NCBI GenBank assembly: GCA_934668695.1
Contig: CAKUOD010000009.1
Coordinates: forward strand, 8,161 to 72,160
Source of the DNA: an uncultured Collinsella sp.
GTDB taxonomy: Bacteria > Actinomycetota > Coriobacteriia > Coriobacteriales > Coriobacteriaceae
Direction of reading: 5' to 3'
DNA length: 64,000 nt
The position numbers and the translations under genes were made by a program. A model generated the notes under the pieces. It was not told the DNA's origin. It worked only from the letters and a program-made list of their open reading frames with translations, and searched no databases. Below are positions 41,394 to 50,159 of the stretch, in pieces. Positions within the stretch are counted from its first letter, which is position 1. Each line of letters starts with the position of its first letter.

Positions 41394-42099
41394 AGGGTGT
41401 TCTGGCGGTTGAGGACTCGATGGCGTCGTGGCGTTTGAGCTCGCGGCGCATGGTTTGCGAATTGAGCCAGGCTGCCTGCCAGCCGCGGATAGGGTAGCGC
41501 GTCTCGTCGAGTTCGAACTGCGTATAGCCGCAGGCGTTAATGATCGTCGTCCCACATGCGTGTTGGCGCTCCCGCTGAAAGTCGGGGCCGTAGCTCTGAT
41601 GTACATGTCCATGCACCATGTAGTCGGCCCCCCAGGACTCAAGCGCTGTGTTAAAGCACTCAAACCCTCGATGCGGCAGATCGTCCAGATCACCCATACC
41701 GGCGGCGGGTGCATGGGTAAGCAGAATGTCGCACCCGCCGACCATCCTAACCTTACGCGACAGCTTACGCATGCGCTTAGACATCTCGCGTTCGGTGTAC
41801 ATGTTGGCGCCGTCGCGATAACGCATGGACCCGCCAAGGCCCGCAATGCGAATCCCTCGGTACGTGTACACGGTGTCTTCCACGCAGATACATCCACCCG
41901 GTGCATGACGTGCATAGCGGTCATCGTGATTGCCGCGTACGTAGATGAGTGGTTTGTTGATGACCGTAACCAAAAACTCAAGATAGTCCGGGTCCAGGTC
42001 GCCGGCAGACAGAATCAGGTCGACACCCTCAAAACGTTCCTTGCGAAAGCACTCCCATAGGCATCGTTCTTCGGTATCGGCTATGGCAAGGATTTTCAT
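41389..42099 (-). CDS. Metallophosphoesterase
   Basis: 236 aa cytosolic calcineurin-like phosphoesterase. Metal ligands: MKILAIADTEERC (Asp 8, in place of the usual DxH the second ligand is not obvious), LSAGDLDPDYLE, YVRGNHDDRYA, LLTHAPAAGMGD and MVHGHVHQSYG. The first motif DTEER lacks the canonical His, which is unusual and could change metal binding. The ATG overlaps the stop of the upstream gene 42096-44012 by 4 bp, so both form one operon. Substrate unknown. Confidence 0.85.
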   Translation of the reverse strand: MKILAIADTEERCLWECFRKERFEGVDLILSAGDLDPDYLEFLVTVINKPLIYVRGNHDDRYARHAPGGCICVEDTVYTYRGIRIAGLGGSMRYRDGANMYTEREMSKRMRKLSRKVRMVGGCDILLTHAPAAGMGDLDDLPHRGFECFNTALESWGADYMVHGHVHQSYGPDFQRERQHACGTTIINACGYTQFELDETRYPIRGWQAAWLNSQTMRRELKRHDAIESSTARTPW

Positions 42100-44012
42100 A
42101 GGGCGGTAACTCCCGGCTCATCGTCGAGCTGCGGAATGGTGCCCACCACGTTGTCCGCCAGCCAATTCATCTCAACAATCTGCGTGCTCGGCAACGGAGG
42201 GAAGCCTTCGATCTGTACCACGCCGTTCTGGCTGTGGAGCTCGCCGCCAAAGGGGTTGATGGAGCCCTCGACAATGCCGTTGCGGAGCAGCTGCACCAGT
42301 TTGCGCGTCTGATAGGGCAGGCCCGGAGCGTAACGGATGTCGATAACGCCGGAGCTCATGCCGTACCAGTAGTTGACGGCGCGCACTTGGTTGTCGTCGC
42401 TGGTCTCGTCCCACGTGCCGTGCAGCAGGCTGCGAACGATGAGCTCGTAGTAACGGCCCCAGTTCCATACGGGCATGGCGATGCCGGTGACTTTGCCATC
42501 GACCAGGCGATGGAGTCCGTAAGCCGTAGGGTCTACGAGCGACTTTGACATGTCAGCGCCGGTCATGACGCTCACGCCCTCGCGACACATGGCCTCGGCG
42601 AGACCTCCAGCGGGCACATCGCCCCAGGTCAGGATAATTTGCGCACGGGGGTCGAGCAGCGAGGCACCAATCGCAAAGGCGTTGATCTCGCTGAGTGCGC
42701 CCGAGGCGAAGACCGACGCGTGGTAGCCGATGCGGTGGTTGTCCGCCATGCTGGCGGCAAGGGCGCCCAGGAGGAACTTGGCCTCGTACATCTTGCCAAA
42801 GTACGAACGGACGCTTTGGTGGGGAAGGCCGATAGAGCAGTTAAGGAACCGAATCTGGGGATACTCAACGGCAGCTCTGAGCGTGTATTCCATCAGGCGG
42901 TGCGAGGTCGAGAAGATGACGTTAGCTCCGTGTTTGACAGCCGTTTCCACGGCGGCGTAGAACACGTCCGGATTGTGACAGTCCTCGAACGCCTCGGTGC
43001 GCACGATACCGCCAAAGTGCTCATCGAGATATTGACGCCCTTGGTCGTGCAGGCTGTCCCAGCTCGACGTCGCACAGGGGAACTCATGGATAAAGGCGAT
43101 GCGCAGAGGGTTGGCGGCAGAGTAGACGGTCTTGCCCATAAAGAAGTTGAGCACGCCGGAGGTGGACTTGGCGGGCGCCTCTTCCTCATCGACACTCGGT
43201 GCCTCGACAAGATCGACCTTCTCCTCATCACTTTTGCCGGCAATGACCAACTCGCGCCAAATCTTGCACAGACGGTTTACGACGATGTCCGTCGGTGTGT
43301 CCAGCAGGCGGTCTTGGTTGTACACGTTGAGGTAAACGAGCATAGCGTCGGCGGGCGTAATGTCCAGATGGTCGCCGCCGGCGCGCAGGTAGGCGCGCTT
43401 AAAGAGCAGGAAAGTATGGCGCAGGTAGTCGACCTTTTTCTGCGGCCATTTTTCGATAAGGTTCTGGCCGAGCATCTTGGCGAGCGTTTCGTAGCTTCCC
43501 TCACGCGAGAACTCGATCTCGTATAGGGGGCAGACGCGCCAAAACGCGCAGAACTCGCCATAGAGGCGGCTTTCGACGGAATCCCATTTTCCGGGATAGA
43601 GGCGGGTGACCTTGGCCGAAACCGTCGGGGCGTCCAGGAATTTGAGGACACTGACGCGCTTGTTGCCCTCTTGGACGTAAAACCGATGCATGAATTCAGT
43701 GACGATGATGGGGTCGCGATAGCCCTCGGTCACCTGGATGTCGTAGAGGTTGGACCACTTGCGGGCGAACTCGGTGTTAAACGGCAGCAGGGGCATAAAG
43801 TTGCATGAAAAGGCGGACTGACGGCCCTTGGTGACCGTGCCGACGACCATTTCGAGCGGAATATCCCTTAGGCCGACATTCTCTCGCTGACCTAAGGGGA
43901 GCTGGGCAACCAAGCTGTCGAGGTCCGTGAGGTACGGGTGCTCGCTTTGGCTGATGGCGCGACGGCGTCCTTGCTCGCCGCGCTTGCGTGCTTGACGATA
44001 GGCCTCTTCCAT
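42096..44012 (-). CDS. ParB-like/BMP-domain fusion protein, cytosolic
   Basis: 638 aa. Residues about 1-260 contain a ParB/sulfiredoxin-like segment: PLEMVVGTVTKGRQSAF, then YRDPIIVTEFMHRFYVQEGN and KRVSVLKFLDAPTVSAKVTRL. A linker rich in Glu (about 265-285) follows. Residues about 300-600 are a BMP/PnrA-type purine-nucleoside-binding fold (RIAFIHEFPCATSSWD, GANVIFSTSHRLMEY, MYEAKFLLGALAASM, YHASVFASGALSEINAFAIG). BMP proteins are normally secreted lipoproteins; here no signal peptide or lipobox exists, so it may be a cytosolic nucleoside sensor. Coupled with the phosphoesterase. Function unknown. Confidence 0.75.
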   Translation of the reverse strand: MEEAYRQARKRGEQGRRRAISQSEHPYLTDLDSLVAQLPLGQRENVGLRDIPLEMVVGTVTKGRQSAFSCNFMPLLPFNTEFARKWSNLYDIQVTEGYRDPIIVTEFMHRFYVQEGNKRVSVLKFLDAPTVSAKVTRLYPGKWDSVESRLYGEFCAFWRVCPLYEIEFSREGSYETLAKMLGQNLIEKWPQKKVDYLRHTFLLFKRAYLRAGGDHLDITPADAMLVYLNVYNQDRLLDTPTDIVVNRLCKIWRELVIAGKSDEEKVDLVEAPSVDEEEAPAKSTSGVLNFFMGKTVYSAANPLRIAFIHEFPCATSSWDSLHDQGRQYLDEHFGGIVRTEAFEDCHNPDVFYAAVETAVKHGANVIFSTSHRLMEYTLRAAVEYPQIRFLNCSIGLPHQSVRSYFGKMYEAKFLLGALAASMADNHRIGYHASVFASGALSEINAFAIGASLLDPRAQIILTWGDVPAGGLAEAMCREGVSVMTGADMSKSLVDPTAYGLHRLVDGKVTGIAMPVWNWGRYYELIVRSLLHGTWDETSDDNQVRAVNYWYGMSSGVIDIRYAPGLPYQTRKLVQLLRNGIVEGSINPFGGELHSQNGVVQIEGFPPLPSTQIVEMNWLADNVVGTIPQLDDEPGVTAL

Positions 44013-44068
44013 GGTGTCTACTCCCTTAGTCGTTTAAACAACGATATGAACCATGGTACCACGATGCG

Positions 44069-44107
44069 AAACCGCCACAAAGGTGCCTGTCCCCTTTATG
44101 GTGGTTT
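44069..44107. repeat. Hairpin repeat of the GGTGCCTGTCCCC family
   Basis: AAACCGCCACAAAGG / CCCCTTTATGGTGGTTT with loop TGCCTGT. The right end supplies the stop codon of the minus-strand mscS gene. Same family as 47056-47096. Confidence 0.8.
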
Positions 44108-44873
44108 AGGCGATGATGGGGGCGATGGCACGAATGCAGGCGTCGGCTGCCGTAAAAGTGGTGCTATCGTCGCTGACGATAAAGATGATTTTTCCCTTGA
44201 TGCCAAAGTCGCCGATCTCGCTAAAGAGCACATAGGGCTCCTTGTCAAAGCCCGAGATGGGCGAGACGGCCGTTTTGGTGGCGCTCGTGAGCTCGTCTGC
44301 CAGCGCGTCAAGGGAGGCCCACTTAGACGTGTCCTTTACGGCAACGGGCACGGCCACGCGCCCAAAGGGCATCAGATGCACGAGCGTGTTCTTGGAGATG
44401 TTGGAGTTGGGCACAATGATGGTCTGCCCGCAGGCGTCCTCGATGGTCGTGTGACGCCAGGTGATATCTTGGACCACGCCCGACACGCCGCCGACCTCGA
44501 TATTGTCGCCGGGTTTGATAATGCCCATAAAGGTCACCTGCATACCGCCGATAAGGTTCGACAGCGTGTCCTGAAAGCCGAGCGAGATGGCGATGCCGCC
44601 GACGCCAAGAGCGGCGACGAGGGCGTTTGCGTTGATGCCAAAACAGTTGTCGAGGATAAAGCTGCCGCCGATCATCCAGATGACGGCGCGCGCGATGTTG
44701 ATGAAGATGCTCGATGCTGGGAGCGGGTTATCATCGCGGTTAAGCAGGTGGTGCAGGGTCTTGGACGCGATTTTGGCGGCAACGGCGGTGCCGATGGCCA
44801 AGATACCGGCCCAGATGATGTTGTGGACCCATCGTTGTGCAAAGAAATGAAGAATTGGCTCAAACAATTCCAT
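44106..44873 (-). CDS. mscS: Small-conductance mechanosensitive channel (MscS family)
   Basis: 255 aa. Three N-terminal membrane helices; the pore helix segment is ANALVAALGVGGIAISLGFQ followed by DTLSNLIGGMQVTFMGIIKPGDNI, the MscS signature. The C-terminal beta and alpha/beta domains form the vestibule (VVQDITWRHTTIEDACGQTI). It releases solutes on hypo-osmotic shock. ATG 44873 is preceded in minus sense by GAGGAGGTTTCCCTAC; upstream ATGs overlap this site. Monocistronic between a bidirectional terminator and a repeat. Confidence 0.92.
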   Translation of the reverse strand: MELFEPILHFFAQRWVHNIIWAGILAIGTAVAAKIASKTLHHLLNRDDNPLPASSIFINIARAVIWMIGGSFILDNCFGINANALVAALGVGGIAISLGFQDTLSNLIGGMQVTFMGIIKPGDNIEVGGVSGVVQDITWRHTTIEDACGQTIIVPNSNISKNTLVHLMPFGRVAVPVAVKDTSKWASLDALADELTSATKTAVSPISGFDKEPYVLFSEIGDFGIKGKIIFIVSDDSTTFTAADACIRAIAPIIA

Positions 44874-44916
44874 GTAGGGAAACCTCCTCATGATCATCCA
44901 ACCATGATACCCACCA

Positions 44917-44950
44917 AGAAGCCCGTCCGATCAAATTCGGACGGGCTTCT
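44917..44950. terminator. Bidirectional-looking hairpin between mscS and the nucleotidase gene
   Basis: AGAAGCCCGTCCGA / TCGGACGGGCTTCT, a perfect 14-bp stem with loop TCAAAT. On the minus strand it lies downstream of the 5'-nucleotidase gene. Confidence 0.75.
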
Positions 44951-45001
44951 GTGCTCGATATAAGGTTTACGCGGCGGGGCTGCAAGGACCGGCGGTGTAA
45001 C

Positions 45002-47032
45002 TTAGCGTCGACGCTTCCAGATAATGCCGAGAATGATGATGACGATGCCGCCGATGAGGCATGCGCCGATCACGGCCAGCGTGCGGTCTCCCGTTGCGGC
45101 GAGCTTGCCGGTCGTCTTCTTGGTGATGACCTTCGTGGTCGTCGCGTCCGTCTTAGGCGAGGGCTCAGGCGTCGGGGCCGGTGTGGGCGTGGGGTCCACG
45201 GCAGCGGAGCCAAAGCTGATGGTGCCCGCGAGCGAGGCCATCTTGTTCTCCCAGCCGTTCTGCCCGATCAGCGCCCTAAGCGCTGACTCGCAGGTACCCC
45301 ACTCGGTGTGCTTGGTGGCGTTTGCGAAGGTGGGGAAGTCAGTCGTGTTGGTGATGATGTAGTTGTTAGTGGCGACGGTATAGTCCTTGGCGGGATCAAG
45401 TGCCGTGCCGTCCTTGGTGAGTGTGGCGCTCACGATGCGCTTGCTTTCGGGCTGCGTCCAGTCGATCGTTACGTTAATGCCACCGAAGGAAAGGACGCTA
45501 CCGGAATCGTTGCGCCACTTGTACTTGTCTTGCGCCTCCTGCTCGGTGTGACCGGCCGCCACATAAGCCTGCTGAAGCTCGTAGCTGTGATTGCACTCGT
45601 CGCTGATCTGCAGCGAGTGCTCGAGCGCTGCCAGGAAGTCCTCACCGGTCATGGTCCAGGTCTCCACGGTGTTGCCGTAGGGCGAGATAGCGATGACGTT
45701 GCCGGCGGTCACATCGCCCGCAGCGATGCCGCCGCGGATGCCGCCCGCGTTCTCGATGGCAAGGTCCGCGCCCGTCAGGTCAAGATAGGAGCCGCAGATC
45801 ACATGTCCGATGGTCTGGGCCTTGGTGGTGTCGCCTTCCTTGCTGGGGCGGAAATCGGTGGTGCGCACCATCTCCCAGCCGTGCGTGCCAGATGCGTTCT
45901 CGCCGTAGAAATAATTGGTAGAGCTCGTGCCGAGCACCTCGCTCGATGCGGCGCTAAAGGCATCGTCGAGCGGCTTGATCTTGTTGTCGTGGACCTCATC
46001 AAGGATGCTCTGATAGGTGGAGCCCTTGTTGGGGTCGGTCAAAAGAACGTTTACGTCCTTGGCGGTATAGAGCTTCTCGTCGCTTTTGCCTGCGTATACC
46101 GCCACCGTGTCATCGTCGGTGCTTTCGGTGCCCTTGGTGTCGTACTCGTAGGGGACGGAAAGCAGCCCCACCTCGGCAAAGGCACTGCCCGCCTCGACAA
46201 CGTGGATTGTCTTGCCGTCGGCTCCCGTCACTTTCTCGTTAAGGTTGATGTGCTCGTGGCCTGCGATAAGGGCATCGACGCCACGGAGCCGCGTGGCAAA
46301 GGTCTTGGCGTCGAGCGTGTGCGCGATACACACAACAACATCGCAGCCCTCCTTGCGCAGCTGCTCTGCCTCGGCATTGATGGCGTTCGCGGCACTCGAG
46401 AAGCTGGTGCCCGCGACCAGGTCCGCGCGCAGCGAGGAACCTAGCGACTCATCCATGGCTCCTACAACGCCGACCTTGATCTGGTAGGCGAACGTTGAGT
46501 GACTTTCACTGTCCTCCCAGGTGCGGTTGAGCGTCTTGATGTAGCTTGATTTCCATATGCCGTTGGCAGACGTTGCATTCGCGCAAAGCATGGCGAAGGG
46601 TGTGCTGGTGGTGCTGGAGCCGGTCATGGTGCGAAGCTTGTCCGCGCCATAGCTCCAGTCGTGGTTGCCTGGCGTGGTCGCGTCGTAGCCATTGGCGTAG
46701 AAGGTGTCCATGAGCTCGGCGATGCTCTTGCCCTCGCTCATGGTGGCGAAGGACTGTCCGTGGAAGGTATCACCCGCATCGAGCAAAAGATCGGGGGCGT
46801 TGCCCTGGTCGCTATAGAGAACCGCCAGTCCGTCAAAGCCGACGGTGCCGGTGCCCTTGCTTTCGTTGTAGCTGTACTTGTAGCTGCCGTGGATGTCGTT
46901 GGTGTGCATGACGGTCACAGAGCCGTCAATAGCGGCGGGCAGGTTCCCCGCGAAAGCGAGGCTTGGGATGCCTGCGAGCGCGCCGGCAAACAACGAGACG
47001 GTTAACGCAAGGCGGGGGACGAGTCTTTTCAT
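45002..47032 (-). CDS. Cell-wall-anchored 5'-nucleotidase / UDP-sugar hydrolase family protein
   Basis: 676 aa. A signal peptide (about residues 1-29, MKRLVPRLALTVSLFAGALA...AFAG) is followed by the metallophosphatase domain with VTVMHTNDIHGSYKY, LLDAGDTFHGQ, TTPGNHDWSYGADKL and LIAGHEHINL. The C-terminal 5'-nucleotidase domain has IENAGGIRGGI and ISPYGNTVETWTMTG. A Pro/Thr-rich linker (about 610-640) precedes the sorting signal LAATG, a hydrophobic helix and KRRR. It likely releases nucleosides from extracellular nucleotides at the wall. ATG 47032 follows AAGGAGACTGCC. Confidence 0.92.
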   Translation of the reverse strand: MKRLVPRLALTVSLFAGALAGIPSLAFAGNLPAAIDGSVTVMHTNDIHGSYKYSYNESKGTGTVGFDGLAVLYSDQGNAPDLLLDAGDTFHGQSFATMSEGKSIAELMDTFYANGYDATTPGNHDWSYGADKLRTMTGSSTTSTPFAMLCANATSANGIWKSSYIKTLNRTWEDSESHSTFAYQIKVGVVGAMDESLGSSLRADLVAGTSFSSAANAINAEAEQLRKEGCDVVVCIAHTLDAKTFATRLRGVDALIAGHEHINLNEKVTGADGKTIHVVEAGSAFAEVGLLSVPYEYDTKGTESTDDDTVAVYAGKSDEKLYTAKDVNVLLTDPNKGSTYQSILDEVHDNKIKPLDDAFSAASSEVLGTSSTNYFYGENASGTHGWEMVRTTDFRPSKEGDTTKAQTIGHVICGSYLDLTGADLAIENAGGIRGGIAAGDVTAGNVIAISPYGNTVETWTMTGEDFLAALEHSLQISDECNHSYELQQAYVAAGHTEQEAQDKYKWRNDSGSVLSFGGINVTIDWTQPESKRIVSATLTKDGTALDPAKDYTVATNNYIITNTTDFPTFANATKHTEWGTCESALRALIGQNGWENKMASLAGTISFGSAAVDPTPTPAPTPEPSPKTDATTTKVITKKTTGKLAATGDRTLAVIGACLIGGIVIIILGIIWKRRR

Positions 47033-47055
47033 GGCAGTCTCCTTAGTTCTTAACA

Positions 47056-47096
47056 AAAACCACCACAAAGGTGCCTGTCTCCTTTGTGGTGGTTTT
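47056..47096. repeat. Perfect hairpin repeat of the GGTGCCTGTCCCC family
   Basis: Perfect 16-bp arms AAAACCACCACAAAGG / CCTTTGTGGTGGTTTT with loop TGCCTGTCT, between two minus-strand genes. It could also terminate the upstream ABC operon (T-run TTTT on the minus strand is formed by the A-rich left end). Confidence 0.85.
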
Positions 47097-47104
47097 CTAA
47101 GTCG

Positions 47105-47899
47105 TTAGCTTAGTAGCATGCGGTCGTTGGCGAGCTCGCCGCCCGAGACCTCCTCGAACTTCTGCAGCAGGTCGGCCACGGTGAGCGACTTCTTCTCGTC
47201 GCCGGCCACGTCGTAGATCACATGGCCCTCGTGCATCATGATCAGACGGTTGCCCAGACGGATGGCGTCGTTCATGTTGTGCGTGACCATGAGCGTGGTC
47301 AGGCGGTTCTCGTCGACGATCTCCTCGGTCAGGCTGAGCACCTTAGAGGCCGTCTTGGGGTCGAGGGCCGCCGTGTGCTCGTCGAGCAGCAGCAGACGCG
47401 GCTTGGTGAGCGTGGCCATCAGCAGGGTGAGTGCCTGGCGCTGGCCGCCCGAGAGCAGGCCGACCTTGGCGTTGAGACGCGTGTCCAGACCGAGGTCCAG
47501 GCGCTTGAGCAGTTCAACGTACTCGTCCTTCTCGGCCTTGGTGACGCCCCATGAAAGGCCGCGACGCTGGCCGCGGCGCTTGGCGAGGGCCAGGTTCTCG
47601 GCAATTTGCATGTCGGCTGCGGTGCCGCGCATGGGATCCTGGAACACACGGCCCAGGTACTTGGCGCGTTGCGACTCGCTCAGACGCGAGATGTCGGTGC
47701 CGTCGAGCTCAATAACACCCGAATCGAGCGGATACACGCCGGCGATCATATTGAGCAGCGTGGACTTGCCGGCGCCGTTGCCGCCAATCACGGTTACAAA
47801 GTCGCCATCGTTGAGGGTGAGGTCGACGCCGGTGAGCGCGCGCTTCTCGGTGACGGTGCCCTTGTTAAAGGTCTTCTTGACGTGCGAGAGCTTAAGCAT
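47105..47899 (-). CDS. ABC transporter ATP-binding protein (TrpZ-like)
   Basis: 264 aa. Walker A IGGNGAGKST (near residue 43), signature LLSGGQRQALTLLMAT, Walker B LLLLDEHTAALDP and switch His VTHNM. The replacement of P by H in DEHTAALDP is the hallmark of the COG1101 family, found with COG2984/COG4120 importers of the TrpXYZ type. It overlaps the permease gene by 8 bp. It powers uptake with the permease 47892-48815 and binding protein 49020-50000. Confidence 0.9.
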   Translation of the reverse strand: MLKLSHVKKTFNKGTVTEKRALTGVDLTLNDGDFVTVIGGNGAGKSTLLNMIAGVYPLDSGVIELDGTDISRLSESQRAKYLGRVFQDPMRGTAADMQIAENLALAKRRGQRRGLSWGVTKAEKDEYVELLKRLDLGLDTRLNAKVGLLSGGQRQALTLLMATLTKPRLLLLDEHTAALDPKTASKVLSLTEEIVDENRLTTLMVTHNMNDAIRLGNRLIMMHEGHVIYDVAGDEKKSLTVADLLQKFEEVSGGELANDRMLLS

Positions 47900-48815
47900 C
47901 TGCCTCATCTCCCTTCGTGTAGGAGCTGCGGAGCTTATAGCGCTCCCAAACCACGGGCACGCACAGGGCCACGGCGACGATCACGGCGGAGAGTAGCTTC
48001 ATGTCGTTGGCGTCCATGCCCAGCTGCAGCACGATGGCGCGGATAAGGAAGTACACCACGGAGCCAAAGACGGCGGAAGCAAGACGGACGCTAAACTGCG
48101 TGAGGCCGCCGGGCAGCAGGCGACCGAGCACCTCGCCGATGACGATGGCGGCAAGACCGATAACGATGGCGCCGGTGCCCATACCAATGTCGGCGTACTT
48201 CTGGCTCTGGCAGATGAGCGCACCCGAAAGGCCGATAAGGGCGTTGGAGAGCACGAGGGCGATCATTTTGGTGGTGTTGGTGTTAACGCCCAGGGCGCGG
48301 ATCATGTACTCGTTGTTGCCGGTGGCACGCAGCGCCGAGCCGATCTCGGTGCCAAAGAACCAGTACAGGATGGCGACGATGGCCACGGCCAGCACAATGC
48401 CTAGGATAATGGCAACAGTGGACTGCGGCAGGCCCGTCATGTTGCTGACGGATGAGAAGATAGTGCCCTTGGCAAGGATGGGCGTGTTGGACTTGCCCAT
48501 GATGCGCAGGTTGATGGACCACAGACTGATCTGCGTAAGGATTCCGGCGAGGATTGCGGGAATCTCAAAGACGGTGGTCAAGATGCCCGTGACGGCGCCC
48601 GCGATGGCGCCGGCGCACATGCCGGCCAGCACGGCGAGCAAGGGGTCGACGTTATTGTTGACGATGAGCACGGCGCAGACACAGCCGCCGAGGGCAAAGC
48701 TGCCGTCGCAGGTCATATCGGGGATGTCGAGCAGGCGGAACGTGATAAACACGCCAAGCACCATAATGCCCCAGAGGACGCCCTGCGAAACGGCGCCCTG
48801 CAATGCAATGAGCAT
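47892..48815 (-). CDS. ABC transporter permease (TrpY-like, COG4120)
   Basis: 307 aa with about nine membrane helices. It starts MLIALQGAVSQGVLWGIMVL and has LLDIPDMTCDGSFALGGCVC, the typical text of the uncharacterised-transport-system permease COG4120, and later NALIGLSGALICQSQKYADIGMGTGAIV in outline (NALIGLSGALICQSQ). ATG preceded by TAGGAGGTATGAAGC in minus sense. The ATPase gene overlaps its end; the binding-protein gene lies 204 bp upstream. Confidence 0.9.
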   Translation of the reverse strand: MLIALQGAVSQGVLWGIMVLGVFITFRLLDIPDMTCDGSFALGGCVCAVLIVNNNVDPLLAVLAGMCAGAIAGAVTGILTTVFEIPAILAGILTQISLWSINLRIMGKSNTPILAKGTIFSSVSNMTGLPQSTVAIILGIVLAVAIVAILYWFFGTEIGSALRATGNNEYMIRALGVNTNTTKMIALVLSNALIGLSGALICQSQKYADIGMGTGAIVIGLAAIVIGEVLGRLLPGGLTQFSVRLASAVFGSVVYFLIRAIVLQLGMDANDMKLLSAVIVAVALCVPVVWERYKLRSSYTKGDEADA

Positions 48816-48918
48816 GCTTCATACCTCCTAGGATAGGGTGGACACGTGATTTTCCATAATAGCGGTACCAATGCATAAAAGAGCTGCGAACGGATGTTTT
48901 GTCTCATCCGAAACAAGC

Positions 48919-48949
48919 AGGGCGAACGCCGGTCTTTAGCGTTCGCCCC
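48919..48949 (-). terminator. Intra-operon hairpin between binding protein and permease genes
   Basis: GGGCGAACGC / GCGTTCGCCC stem, no strong T-run on the minus strand. Probably attenuates read-through so that the binding protein is made in excess. Confidence 0.5.
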
Positions 48950-49019
48950 AAGGACTCAGATATTGAATAACGCGGCTGTGGCGCGCGTGCGGGCCCTAGA
49001 CGCGTTACCGCGCATGGCG

Positions 49020-50000
49020 CTACTCGTCCAGAGCGGAAAGGTCGATACCCAGGGCCTCGGCCATCTCGTCGTTCTTGACGACGACCAGATCCTTGCTCGA
49101 GAGGTGCACGATAGCCATATCCTCGGGCTTGGCTTCGCCCTTCAGGATCTTAACGGCCATCTCGCCCGCAGCGTGGCCCAGATCCTCATAGTTGATGGAG
49201 AGGGTGAACAGGCCGCCGGCCATGCACATGCCCTCCTCGCCGGTCACGAAGGGGAGCTTGTTCTCCTTGCAGATCTGGCCGACCTGCGAAGCGCCCGCGG
49301 CGATGGTGTTGTCGGTGGGGGAGTAGAGCGCGTCGACCTTGCCCACGGCGGACTCGACGACGGACTGGATCTCGTTGGAGCTCGAGACGGTGAAATCGGT
49401 GTACTTCAGGCCCAGCTTGTCGAGCTCCTTCTTGGCGGCCTTGATCTGAACGTCGGAGTTGGACTCGGCGGTGCAGTAGAGCAGGCCGACCTTTTTAACG
49501 TCGGGCAGGACCTTCTGCATCATCTCGAGCTGCTCGGCGACCGGGGTGAGGTCGGAAGCGCCGGTGACGTTGGTGCCGGGCTTGTCGTTGTCCTGGACCA
49601 GGCCGGAGGCGGCGTAGTCGGTGATGGCACAGCCCACGATGGGGATATCGGCCGTGGCGCCGGCGGCAGCCTGCGCGGCGGGCGTGGCGATGGCATAAAT
49701 CAGGTTGACGTTGTCGCCCACAAACTTGTCGGCAATGGACTTACACGTGGACTGGTCGTTCTGGGCGTTCTTCTGGTCGATCTTGACCTTAAGGCCGCTC
49801 TCCTTGATGGCCTTGACAAAGCCGTCGTTGGCGGCATCGAGTGCGGAGTGCTCGGTGAGTTGCAGAACGCCGATGGTGTAGTCGGAACCGGCGGCTGCAG
49901 AGCCGGAACCAGAGTTGCCACCGCATCCGGCAAGCGGGGCGAGCGCGAGCAGGCCGGCGGAGACCAGAAGGCTCCTGCGGCTGATGGTGATGTCCTTCAT
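49020..50000 (-). CDS. ABC transporter substrate-binding lipoprotein (TrpX-like, COG2984)
   Basis: 326 aa. Signal peptide with an RRS n-region and lipobox LAGC (Cys about residue 27): SRRSLLVSAGLLALAPLAGC, then a Gly/Ser linker. Two-lobe periplasmic-binding fold: YTIGVLQLTEHSALDAANDG, DIPIVGCAITDYAASG, KKVGLLYCTAESNSDVQIK, ALYSPTDNTIA. Homologous systems in streptococci carry tryptophan or tyrosine; the substrate here is inferred. ATG 50000; minus-strand promoter boxes TTGTAA (50085-50090) and TACTAT (50063-50068) with 16-bp spacing precede it. Confidence 0.9.
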   Translation of the reverse strand: MKDITISRRSLLVSAGLLALAPLAGCGGNSGSGSAAAGSDYTIGVLQLTEHSALDAANDGFVKAIKESGLKVKIDQKNAQNDQSTCKSIADKFVGDNVNLIYAIATPAAQAAAGATADIPIVGCAITDYAASGLVQDNDKPGTNVTGASDLTPVAEQLEMMQKVLPDVKKVGLLYCTAESNSDVQIKAAKKELDKLGLKYTDFTVSSSNEIQSVVESAVGKVDALYSPTDNTIAAGASQVGQICKENKLPFVTGEEGMCMAGGLFTLSINYEDLGHAAGEMAVKILKGEAKPEDMAIVHLSSKDLVVVKNDEMAEALGIDLSALDE

Positions 50001-50159
50001 ATCATTACCCCCAGTATAAAATGGCTGGAAACACTGCACTGGGACAAAGTGCAAGTGGAACTATAGTAGCGCTGATGTCCATTTTTACAACAGCTCGGCG
50101 GGTTTTTTAATACAGAACCGGATGGGCGGTACGGGTAGTCGAATGGACGGCGGAGGGCC

